Shown here piece after piece: positions 34,592 through 45,344 of a stretch of 64,000 bases of DNA. The stretch covers positions 2,604,001 to 2,668,000 of the forward strand of contig JAAXNY010000005.1 of assembly GCA_013420905.1 (NCBI GenBank), read 5' to 3'. Under the pieces are notes generated by a model. It was not told where the DNA came from. It was given only the letters and a program-made list of their open reading frames with translations, and made no database searches. The position numbers and the translations under genes are program-made. How positions within the stretch are numbered: the stretch's first letter is position 1; every line of letters begins with the position of its first letter. This DNA comes from Collybia mongolica. Taxonomy: Eukaryota > Basidiomycota > Agaricomycetes > Agaricales > Clitocybaceae.

Positions 34592-35325
34592 ATGGTCAAG
34601 GACAAGACAGAGAAAAAAGATCAAAAGCGGAAGGAGGTCGAGGATGATGTCGACATGGTCGATGCTACAGATGCGCCCAAGGTACACGATTCTTGCCTTT
34701 ACCACTTCGTTCCCCTTTCTGGAGAATTACTTCCAGCCGCCTAAGAAGGTCAAAAAAGAGAAGGAAGGGTTGATCATTCCATTAGAGGACTTGTCTCCTC
34801 TAGCTCGTCCACTCGCACAGAAAAAACTTCTCAAGAAGTTGCACAAGACCATAAAAAAAGGTCCGTGAACGTGAACAAATGTATTTTGCTCTGGTTGAGA
34901 TTTTCATTGAAAATCCAGCGTCGAAAGCTCGACAAGTGAAACGTGGGGTGAAGGAGGTTGTGAAAGGAATTCGCAAAGGCGAAAAAGGGTGTGTATCTAT
35001 AAGGGCCTATGTTTTTCAGCCTTCAACTACTCTGCCCCTCTCTAGGCTTTTAATTTTAGCTGCAGACATCAACCCGATCGACATCATATCACATCTACCA
35101 GTTCTCAGTGAAGAGGCTCAAATACCCTACGTTTTCGTATCATCAAAAGAAGAGCTAGGCCATGCCAGTTCTACAAAACGACCGACGAGTTGTGTGATGG
35201 TGTGTCCTGACCAGAAACGGAAGAAGAAAGAAGGCGAAAAAGAGGATAAAGATGACGATTACCGGGAGCTTTACGGCGAGTGCTACCAAGAAGTGGTAAA
35301 GCTAGATACGCAAGTTGTATTTTAA
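34592..35325 (+). CDS. NHP2: H/ACA snoRNP protein NHP2
   Basis: L7Ae/NHP2 RNA-binding protein of the box H/ACA particle, which pseudouridylates rRNA and snRNA in the nucleolus. The N-terminus is Lys/Glu/Asp-rich (MVKDKTEKKDQKRKEVEDD). The core is IIPLEDLSPLARPLAQKKLL followed by KKLHKTIKK, KARQVKRGVKEVVKGIRKGE, LLILAADINPIDIISHLPVL, IPYVFVSSKEELGHASSTKR and TSCVMVCPD. Four exons. The C-terminus has a charged insertion (QKRKKKEGEKEDKDDDYRE) before ECYQEVVKLDTQVVF, longer than in yeast. Confidence 0.95.
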
Positions 35326-35504
35326 GTTTCATTAAGAGTAAACGTCTCGTCTGCCGGACGGCTCTCGTTACTCAGAGGCGCTGGGTGTGCATTGCTACGT
35401 TTAAGTGTCTGGTAAATTATCATACTTTCACACGATCATCCTTTGAGGAAAACTCATTCGCCAGCACCATCATTTGATACCACCCTTCGTTAGACCCTCT
35501 TGAC

Positions 35505-37314
35505 ATGCCTGCCACGAAGACAAAAGCTGCACCTTCCACTAATGGTGCGTCTGCAAAGGGGAAGGCTGTTTCCACCAGCGGCACAACAACTCCTGTCTCC
35601 ATTGCTGAGAAAAAAGACACGTCGGATGCCTTGGCGTACCTTGCTGGCGGAAAGCCAGACAAGAAGCTGCACGATGCAGAGCAGGATAGGATAAAGGCCG
35701 AGATTGATGCTCTTCAGGTCAAAACGGTATGCCATTGCCTTGATTATTTGCACCAACATACTCACCATTCGTTCCAGGCAACTGTCCGAGAGAAAATATC
35801 TCTTGCGACAAAGTCTGGATCTGGGAATGACCGAAGATCTGTGCTTCGCGCAGAGTTGGATAGCATTCGTGGCCAGCAAAACAACAACAAGAATTCAAGG
35901 AGCAGAATTCATGATCAGTTGAAAGCACTTCAGGATGGCATCCAAAAGAAGGTGCATCTTATATCACTCAACTAGGCTAATGATTGATAGTTATATTCGT
36001 CAGGTCAAGGATCTCCAGGCCGCGAAATCGAAAACACCTTTCAAAACTATTGCTGAAATTGATGCACACGTCAAGTATGTTCCGTATTTTACCTGACATT
36101 GACCGAGATCTCATACGTTGGATAGGAATTTAGAAAGACAGGTCGAATCCGGAAACATGAAAGTTGCGGACGAAAAGCGTGCCCTCCAAGAAATTAGTAC
36201 AAGTAAACGTAACCGACGTCTTGTCGAAACCTTCGAAGTAGATCAGCAGTCCATTGACGCTGACCGACTTGCAGAGGATGAGCTTCGCCAACAATTGGCC
36301 GACCCCGAATTTCAAGCCATTTCTAAACGCTACGACGATATCAAGGCCGAACTTGATGAACTGAAGAAGGAAAGCGATGAAGCATACGCCGGCCGGGCAA
36401 AACTTTTCGAGGAGCGTGACAACCTTCAATCTCAATTGAACGCGCTTTTCTCCCAAAAGCGCGAATCTGTTCAAATGTTCAGAGAGGCTAACGATCGTTA
36501 TTGGAATAAAATCAACGAGGATCGTGCCAGACGAGCGGAGAGAGCCCGTGCCCAGCGGGCAACAGAGGAAGCGGAGAAGAAGCGTGAAATTGCTGAACGT
36601 CTCCGCGAAGAGGCGGAGGCCCCTGCTTTCCAAGCTCAAATTGAGGATTGTCAAACCTTGATTGATTATTTCTCTGGCAAGAACTCTGGAAATGTCATGT
36701 ATAAGTCTGCACCGCTATCCACCAGGCCTGACGTCGCTGGGGTTCCGAAGCTGGAAATCAGGAAGGTCGAGGCTGCACCAGAAGGTTCTGTTGTCCGGAA
36801 AAAGAAGGGCTCCGAAGAGGATGCCTACTTTGTTGGGAGTAAAACGAAAGGAAAGAGCAAACGTGGAGCTCCTAAATCTCCAAACGGTGGTGAACCCTCG
36901 CCCGCAAATCCATCTACTACGAACGCACAGCTCAACGTTCCTCTCCCTACTCTCTCAGCCCTTCTTTCCCTTTCCATCCCTCCTCCAGTTTCTACAAGTG
37001 ACGTACCGCGTGTCATTGAAGATTTGAAGACTAAAAAGGTGTGGTTTGAGGCCAATCAAGCGAGGGTCACGGCCGAGAACGTGGCCAAGGCTGAGAACGA
37101 AATTCAGCGTCTGACCAATGCTGCAAAAGATACACAATTTGATGGTACTCCTGCAGCTAGTGCGATGCCTCTTAAAACAGACGAGCAACCAGCAGAACCT
37201 GTCTCAACAGCACAAGTTGGCGACGCTCCTACCCTCTCTGCGGAGAAGCTTGATGCTGTGGAGATAGTTGACACGACCCTGGAGGTTGGTGGAGTAGTTG
37301 CAGAAGAATCATGA
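35505..37314 (+). CDS. BFR1: BFR1-like mRNP/nuclear segregation protein
   Basis: Coiled-coil protein of polysomes at the ER; yeast Bfr1 binds translating mRNAs and affects secretion and ploidy. Exons join to about 530 residues. The N-terminus is Ala/Thr/Lys-rich and the long middle is almost all heptad-like helix: KKLHDAEQDRIKAEIDALQ, VREKISLATKSGSGNDRRSV, then IAEIDAHVKNLERQVESGNM followed by KVADEKRALQEISTSKRNRR. NDRYWNKINEDRARRAERAR and QIEDCQTLIDYFSG are conserved landmarks. The C-terminus is low-complexity. The large last exon runs from about 36127. Confidence 0.92.
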
Positions 37315-37681
37315 GATCACACGTGGGATATGAATGAAACCCTATGGAAACATTTCAGCTTTCTTCGTTGTTTTGTGGTGCTTGAATAGATTTATAATAA
37401 TATCGACATCAAGAAGCCAGAGATAAGATGGGCAGGAGCGTAGATATATATATCGATAACAAAATCCGGACGGGTAGAGGTCAGGTACAGTATTAAGGAG
37501 TGTGGAAAATGAGGAACAAGGAGAGGCAAGGAAGGGGAGTTGATACAAACACGACGCAGTATAGAGTGACAAGTGAGAGGGGACAAGAAACGCCAGGACC
37601 ACATATGTATGGAGAACAAGCACGAATTATTAACATCCATCGTTCAACTTCCCAAAGGCAAGAAAAAGGAAGTCCGTTGCA
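37315..37681. other. Intergenic between convergent BFR1 and RFX genes
   Basis: Presumed 3' UTRs only. A short TATATATATCG run lies near 37444. Confidence 0.6.
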
Positions 37682-40638
37682 TCAAACCCCTGGTTGTTGT
37701 TCGGTTTTGACAGGCTCGGGATCATGGTCTGGCTCGCTCGTTGGTAGATCCTGAGATGAAAATCCACCGACATCGAATGAGTTTCCGGAGCCCGGAAAGT
37801 CCGGGAATGAAAGAGTAGACTGATGTCCGGGGTCATCTTGGGATACGGTCGTATCCATGTATGACAGTGATCCATATGTGTCAGGGTTAAAAGTTGACGA
37901 TGAAGGGTCTAAAGAGCCAGTGGGGAATGGATCATGCTGGAGTGCTGCCAGCATGCTAGACGTGGTTGGAGTATGAGCCATCATATGCTGTTGTGGTCGA
38001 ACATCAATAGAACTGAAGTTCTCTTGACCGGCCATAGGCGACATCGTGAAGAATTGTTGTTGTATGACTGGCTCAACAGACGCTGCCACTGAGTTTGTCG
38101 AGAGGGCTACACTTCTTAGAACATTGACGGCGATCCAGTCACTAGGAATCCATCATTATTATATGAATTCGATGTCACAGCTATTCAACTCACTCCAGGA
38201 ACAATTTCATTATCTGAAAAGCGCCAAAAGCAGGATCGCTGCGTATTGTCTTTTTTTGGTTTAAGTTATAGTGGATTCGATAAATAAAATTCAATACTCA
38301 CCAGATCCCTCATGACCTGACTTGTGACATATCCCCAACGAATGAGCACGCTTCTCGAACTCATAGTGCTCCTCTCCTCGAGTGCCCCATGGTGACCGCG
38401 ACTGCTGCCCATCAATCGTTCGCAACACTTGTCCGCCCAAGACATTACTTCCCTGACCGGCTCGTTACTTTTTGAGAGACTGTCCAACATACCAACAAAC
38501 TCCACTTCTAAAAGTTGTACCAGATCCTCGTGTCGACAGTTACAAACCAAGGCAGACTGATTTCGGACGGACTCAAAGTCAACTTTCTGCCAAGATCGGC
38601 GCATGTCAGCGAGTTGTTTCTGGTTGGTGAGCACGGTATTTAGTGCTTGGGTGACCTGGTAAATGTCCAGGAACCGTACTATAAGGAAGCAGTAAACAAA
38701 ACCGTTCCCAAAAATATGAATAAGCTTACGCACAAACAAGGTGGCCGAAACGAGCCCCGAGTTCGACTTTTGGTTCTACAAAAGTGTTACCGTAATTTTC
38801 AAGAGCCACCAATAATATCTTCTCCATCTTGTTCGCTAACTGTCGAAGGCTTGATAATGACGTTGCTGTTATCGGCGAAAGCATCTGAGAGCGTAATATT
38901 TCCAAAATTTCCTGTAAATGGTACATATGAGATTACGGTCGGCACACCCATAATTGTTCTCACATCGTATACAATGGCGTCTGCCTTCGCCATTAACCCT
39001 GCGATAGCTGGCGCATGAACAACCTCACGATGATGACCACCGAGGCTCGACCAAAACGTTCGAAGGTGCATTTCAAACTGGTCAAACCTAAACGACCTGA
39101 CACTCTCCAAAAGTGCATCCAAATGTTCTTGGAACCATCCCCATACCTCCCGCGCAGCTATTCCGTGAGGTGACGTCGAATTTGCACCAACTGCCTCCTC
39201 GATGGACGGAAAATGCGGAAACTGTCGCACTGAAAGTGATTGTTGAGATGCTAGGTATGGTACGGTGTGATTGACTGGTGGCGAGTGCGACTGAACGGTA
39301 AGCGTTGGTTCGGTCTGAGGATGCCTGCGGATGGATGCTTGGGTGGGGTATGTTCCTGGAGGTCGTTGCGAAGATTGGACTTGAGATAGCAAAGTGGCAG
39401 CAGTGGGGGTCTTGTCGCTCAAATCCGGAGCAAAACCTGCACCCTTGATGTCGCCAGCCAAGGTCAAAGAATTACGTTTGGAACCCATAGCTGAATTGAC
39501 TCCCTCAGAATCGTCGTCGTCATCTTCATCAGAACGATCTTCATTTATCTTGGCGGATTCGGATTGTTCATGGGCGAGTCGGGCGGCATTGACAGATGGC
39601 TGTCCTGCATTGTTGTTAGATTTGTGAATATAATCTTGAAGCCATTCGGCTTCCGCCGAAGTTGCAGGTCGGATACCACAATCTGTCACGGGGCGCTTAT
39701 CAGAGATCACAGAAGCTACGAAAAAGAGCAAATCTACTTACAATGATATTTACTGTTCCCTCTGACACCTAGACGTCGAGTTTTGATGGTTGGAAAGCAA
39801 AGGCGGATTGCTTTGCCCAGGGTTGCTGTGTTTATGTGGGGAATGCCATACTGGTCACATACCCGGCGGTAAGAAAAATAAAGTCCCTGACGTGGAACAT
39901 TTCCGTCCGGGTATGGCGCGTAATTGGCAGTAAGCCTATTGATCATCCAGTCAATTACTAAGATCGTGCCCCAGGAGCCTGATTTTCGTACCATGCTTGA
40001 ACAAAAATCTGCTTTGCTCTGTCCGACGCACTTGTGGTAGTGGCAGCACGTACGTTAGCCGCTAGCTTTTCCAAAGTGTGATCAGATCCTAGAGTCATTC
40101 TCCCAAAAGCGCCCGTCGCATGTATAGCCTCTTGATTCGGGGCCATTGATTGACCACCACCGAACATCGTATGATAGTCAGGAGCGGGATTGTTCAGAAA
40201 CATCGACATATCTTCGGTTTCGCTCGAAGATGAATGGACGCTATCAGTGTCTCGTGGATAGGGCGAGGCAGCAGCATGAGCCCTGATGCGGGTGGGACGA
40301 AGAGGACCTTTGAGAGCGGGATTGCTGATGTTATGATTCGGAGGTGACTGACTCAGGGAATCCTCATCAGCCGGGGATAACGAGTAGAGAGATGAGTAAA
40401 ATGAATCCCGTACGTGATCATTCTGTGCATGGTGGGACAGGTGGTACGAGGCACGATAAATATCGTCCGCAGATGGCGGCATCGAAGCCTGCATTCGAGG
40501 AAACCCACCCTGGGAGGACTGAGGGCGGGAGTTGGACGAGTGCGTGGAGGATGAGGAGATAGAGTTGGAGCGAGAGTGGACAGGGAGAAAGTCGAGCGGC
40601 ATGTTCGCGGGCATCATTTGCATGTTGACAGCAGTCAT
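37682..40638 (-). CDS. RFX-family transcription factor
   Basis: The winged-helix RFX DNA-binding domain is complete: VIDWMINRLTANYAPYPDGN followed by VPRQGLYFSYRRVCDQYGIP, then INTATLGKAIRLCFPTIKTR with RLGVRGNSKYHC. It is preceded by a disordered Ser/Pro-rich region of about 240 residues and followed by an acidic linker (NEDRSDEDDDDDSEGVN) and helical dimerisation-type segments (REVWGWFQEHLDALLESVRS, FRFDQFEMHLRTFWSSLGGH). Yeast Rfx1/Crt1 represses DNA-damage genes and Cryptococcus and Ustilago homologues act in DNA damage and morphogenesis; the role here is inferred. About eight exons. The start is taken at MTAVNMQMMP; an earlier in-frame start at 40704 is possible. Confidence 0.92.
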
Positions 40639-41162
40639 GCTAGGTGTGGTGTGGAGGAGGAGGAATTGTTGGATTATGGCAAACGACAGTTGGGCTATGG
40701 GCAAAGAGCTTGGACGCGGACCAGCCGGGGAGAGAACAAAGATAGTAAACGGGAGTAGTGTAAAAGAGAGCTGGGAAAGAAAGCTGTGAAGCTCGACAAG
40801 AGTTTGAAAGTGAACAGAAGACTAGAGTCGAAAAAGACTAGGAACGAAGTAGACGGCTAACGCGCCGACGACGAAAAGTGAGCGGGATGGCCGTTTGGCT
40901 CGAGGATTCGGAATGAAAAGTGTTAGTTACCAGATCACGACCTTGAGCAAAGGTATCGTCAAGACAACGAAAAAGCAGCCCCCCTTTGGGATCTTCCGAT
41001 TCTACTTATACCACCCTCAGAGCCCTTCCCCTGGTATACTCTCTCACGATCCCATCAATCCTGGATCAGCGGCTCAACCCCCCGCCCAACCCTTTCATTT
41101 CTGATCATATGTACACAACCAACAACCCCTTTCCATCACAATCCATCCCCCCTCTCTATGTT
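40639..41162. other. Intergenic: RFX promoter, endopolyphosphatase 3' region
   Basis: No gene is seen. Pyrimidine-rich on the plus strand from about 41020. Confidence 0.6.
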
Positions 41163-43698
41163 TCACCCCTCTTCTCCCCCCATATACATATATTTCCGGA
41201 ACCTCCTTCGCAGTTTCACACCTTTGTTATCCCCCAACTTGTGTGCCAGCCTCACCCACGATGGAATCGTCAAGTCTGGCATTCGGTAAGGTGCATACTT
41301 CGACGACGTCACGCTTGAATCCCTCAATGACCGAGGCAAGTGCCGCAGCGGGATTGGATATTGAAATTCCCGTGCGCTATCAATTACCGCAGAAGGTGGG
41401 TGCAAAAGCTCTGGCGTAAACGTCAAATACTCCAGCTTGAAACGCGGATGATGCGTCTTATTCGCAGCCCCCAGCGAAGGGATATAGTACTGTGGAATAG
41501 CGTCTTCAGCTCATCTCCCCGCCGCTAATAGTGATCACTAAACTCACCTGTGCGTACCCCAATGGGGTCCATCGCTTATTACTTCTGGAAGGCGACTCAG
41601 GGTCGGAATACCATGTCTCGTTCAGGTAACATTTCCAGGTATTTTGGTATTCCTCCTTGGCACAGTGTAAATCCTTATTACCATGGTCACCACGGCGGTG
41701 CCCATGTTTTCGCTTAGAACCCTTCTTCTTCCTCCCTGCACTGTTGTCCACACTTGAGCTTGTTGTATTGTACGAGAACACCCGAAAAGAAGGCAGATAT
41801 GGGTTTGGCACGACAGGCGGCGAGACATTGACAATTCCGTAATCCCCGAAGTCGAGTTCCTTGGAGTTCGTAGGAAGCGCAGAGTACTCACGCAAGAGTG
41901 TTTCGTAGAGCTCCTCACGTTCAAACAGGGGTCTGGCATGATTCTTTGGCAAAAATTGCAGATCAATAGCCTCTAAAAAGGAAAACTGTCAAGATGAGAT
42001 CAGTTCAGGCACGATGGCACCATAATAAGAGGATTACGTGGTCCGCATTCATATGCTGTTATAAAAATTAGCTATCACAAGTTTTTCTGGGAGACAAATC
42101 AAACTCACTCCAAACAGATGGCCCAGTATGGTATCTTGGAACCTTAAAGATAGCTCGACATAGCGTACGTACTAAATTATTTCTTTAGCACGCTGACCTT
42201 AACCGAGGAAAGCGAAATCCTAACGCAGTCAGGAAAATAGTTTCCTGGGGATGGCGGTACATGACCTGGACGATGGCATTTATTATCGCAGATTCAGGCG
42301 ATTATTGATATTTTGTATCACAGACCTGATAGCCAGACCTAGCTCAATCTTAGTAATTCGCATGGCTACAAAGATCAAAAATACATACCTGCATGTCCCT
42401 GTTCCTATAGCTCCTAAGCTGTACCTCAAGCCAATCAATTTGCAGATTCCCAGGATCACCTCGATCCCTAAATGGGCAGCCGGCGACAGCTATCAGAGAA
42501 CCAGATATGAGCTACGTCCACTATCCCTAAGTAACATTTTACCTTTGTTGGAGTCGTAAAAGTACATCGTATTGAGGCTGATAACAGCCACCTCTCCAGG
42601 AATCACCTCGACAGAGTAGTAGGCGCCGCGGTGGAAGACCTGAAGGTTTGGGAATGGAATGAAGGGTTCCCATATTCTAAGAAAATCAGCGCTTTTGTGA
42701 ATAGCAAATCAGTGGAGAAAAACTCACGAGGAGAATTGACCAGTGATACTATTCGGACCTGTATGACGAAACCTCGATCAATGTCGTTTCCAACAGCAGC
42801 ATACCTATGGTGGCACCTGGCGTCATGATATTCTTGACAGATAGTGATAAGGACAGGAGCAACTTGTAGAGCAGATATATGTCTTACATGTGCTGAAAAA
42901 AGATTGGTCAAGCGAAGGTAGTGGAACAAAAATGGTACATACGCCAAACATCATTGTTACCTACAGCAGCAACCAAATGATAGGTATGCGTTAGATAATG
43001 AGCCCAATGTTTTGGGAGCTTACCGAGACTTGGCACCACTGGAATTCCTTTGTTCAAGAATACTTCAACCATCTTCGATGCCACCTCCCTGTTCAATTGA
43101 TAGATTTCGTCAGTTGTTCGAGGTAATTTGGGGTCATTATCGTGTCTTCACAAGGATAAACATAAGCAAGGTACAGGGAACCAAGGATAGACCTACCTAG
43201 CATTGTCTCCCGTCCCTAAGTACGTGGTGCTTATTAAACGTTAAGCCAGTGTGTTGAAAGTGACACACATATAACAAAATCCAACTCTGGTGTCCAATTT
43301 TTGTTGATAAAGTCAAGCGTGAAGTTTGTAAGTCTGAGGGGTGAATCGCATTCTCTATAGGCCTGGCGTGAGCAGTGGAAGAAAAAATGCAGTAGATTTG
43401 TACGAGAAAGGAGTCCCATAGTGACCGGCGCGCGCTTTCTGTTTCGGCTTCTTCCTATGACATGCTGTAGCCTGCGAGGACTTGGGCGTGTAGTGAGGAT
43501 CCGGGTGCATATCTGTTATCTGCAAGAATCGTCCATGCAATTTTCGCGATTCTTTTGGTAGCATAATGAATATCCGAAAAAACCAACAAAAATGAAAGTG
43601 CTCCTACTTATGGCGGCAGCTTGAAGAGGAGCCTGGGCAGGTAAAGATGACACTTCAACTAGGCCCAACGCAAGGGCAAATACTTTGAAAGCTAGCAT
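41163..43698 (-). CDS. PPN1: Endopolyphosphatase PPN1-like, vacuolar
   Basis: Calcineurin-like phosphoesterase that cuts long polyphosphate inside the vacuole. ATG 43698 begins a hydrophobic signal-anchor (MLAFKVFALALGLVEVSSLP). After a short intron comes the family block RKLHGRFLQITDMHPDPHY with the first metal-binding Asp and His, then KARAGHYGTPFSYK, RECDSPLRLTNFTLDFINKN and VPSLGNNDVW, the GN-N/H-D motif in its PPN1 form. The C-terminal part includes YSALPTNSKELDFGDYGIVN, PSFRVFSYNTTSS, a Lys/Arg/His-rich insertion, KCYLNETWYSD and RRFRKYMYMGGEEG. About twelve small exons; those between 42000 and 43300 are approximate. Confidence 0.88.
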
Positions 43699-44035
43699 CC
43701 TGGCCAACGACTGTCGTTGACGGATGGTGGCTGCTAAACCAGACAGATATTAATAGCGCGCTTGAGGCGACTGAGAAAGTGATTTTGGGTTTCCTCGCAC
43801 GTTCGTCACGTTCCTAACTGATAAAATCTAACCTCTCGATCTACGACCCTATCGGCAATCCAACCATAACTATAACATCAGCTAATAATAACGATAATGG
43901 CGAGGATTGATACATATACACAGGGATATTACTACAAGACAGGTATGTACTCACTACTCAGTGAAGGGGAATACAGATGATGGTAAGAAGTTGTGAACAA
44001 CAGAGCAATATAACCGGATATGAAAGACAAGAAGT
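43699..44035. other. Intergenic between two minus-strand genes
   Basis: Presumed endopolyphosphatase promoter and 3' UTR of the small gene. Nothing else is seen. Confidence 0.6.
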
Positions 44036-44632
44036 TCATTTGGTCTTGATAGACCTCGGGCTTGTGGGGCGTCCATCCACTTCGTGATTGGTGTGCGGGC
44101 TATGCAGAGCGAGTAGATACGTGACATTATCGGCCGTATTCAAAACATCCCGAATGGACTTCTCTGCAAGATGGCAAACCTAGTTTGATTTGTTCTGTGA
44201 GAACATCTTAATTATCCAGGCATGGTAAGACTCACTCTACTGTAGCCTCCGGTCTGGAGAGTAGATCGACTTTTCGCAATAGTATTATGTATTGTGTCGT
44301 ACGAGTATCTTTTTCTAAATATGATATCAACAAGTTAGACGGGAAGACAAGGCCAAGGATATATGACTCACAAAATGCTCTCAAGTTCGGTTCTCGTTCG
44401 AGGGTGAAGGAACAAATCTGCGCCACTGAGGTAACGTTCGAATGCGCGGTAGGAGGCACATCCGGCAACAAGAGTCTCGTTGACGGATGGGTGGTCCGAA
44501 TCCCAACTAAACCAGTTTTCGCTGCCCCGACGTACATCAGAACAGGGCACGGGAAGGAATGTCTTAACAAATGTACCTCAGCTGAGTGTGTGCAGTGGCT
44601 TCAGGAGTATGGGGTGCCAAAAATTTATCCAT
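44036..44632 (-). CDS. Small unrecognised protein, four exons
   Basis: Found by joining exons: 44632-44577, 44521-44372, 44314-44236 and 44179-44036. Three introns of 55, 57 and 56 nt have GT-AG ends and keep one frame, giving 142 residues. It starts MDKFLAPHTPEATAHTQLS, continues ENWFSWDSDHPSVNETLVAG followed by CASYRAFERYLSGADLFLHP, then ESILKRYSYDTIHNTIAKSR and VCHLAEKSIRDVLNTADNVT, and ends RSIKTK. No signal peptide or membrane span is seen; it is predicted mostly helical. I do not recognise the family. The matching intron sizes and phases make it likely a real gene. It is divergent from acetoacetyl-CoA synthetase. Confidence 0.72.
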
Positions 44633-45344
44633 CAATCGGCTGAACCGTAATGAGCAGCAGGCGGGGAGTGGACGATGTGAAAGTGGTGACGAAGATATAG
44701 CCAAGGGTTTTTATGCTGGTGCAGTGCTTGTTTTGGATGTGAACAAATGCTGATAGGCGCTAAGACGGACTATGCCTGTGGTAAACCTTGGCAAAACGTG
44801 CCACGGGAGTGGGTTCAACAAACGTGAAAGGGAGTTGAGGAAGCGACTGTGACACAGAACCGTGAGTTGTGGGTACGAAAAGGCACTTTAAAAAAAAAAT
44901 CGTACTCTTTTCTTATCTTTTTCTCCTGGCCTGCGAACGTGCGCCAGTCACGGGTCACTTGAGGAGTCACATTTTCCCTAAAACATCGGGAGGAAAGCGG
45001 AGTTACCACCCAAATACCGCATTCGGGTTTTCCGTAAATTGCTGGCCATACATATTTTACTTACTTATAATTAGCTATAGCCTACGTCAATTAAATAATG
45101 TTATTACCTGATACATATTGACACTGATGACCATCAGTCTGCACTGGACCAGGGTGTACTAGGTACCCATCCACCCCACCCCACTCCACCGCTTGTCAAC
45201 CTTAGCTTCCCGCGCTGGTGGGCATTCTCTTGGCACTCGGTGTTCCGAGCCAGAGGAGGCTGTCGCTTCCCTTTTTTTGTGACACGGCTACTGGATTTCA
45301 AGTAAATTTCAAGTTGGATCGCACAACCTACTCCCATAGACGCA
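44633..45344. other. Intergenic divergent promoter region
   Basis: 712 bases between the divergent small gene and acetoacetyl-CoA synthetase. An A run lies at about 44889-44898 and a CCACCCCACCCCACTCCACC stretch near 45170. No gene is seen. Confidence 0.55.

Noticed and set aside
33007..37314. JMJD7-NHP2-BFR1 as a functional translation cluster
   Set aside because: All three touch ribosome or mRNA biology and share direction, but each has its own promoter gap and adjacency alone does not support a unit.
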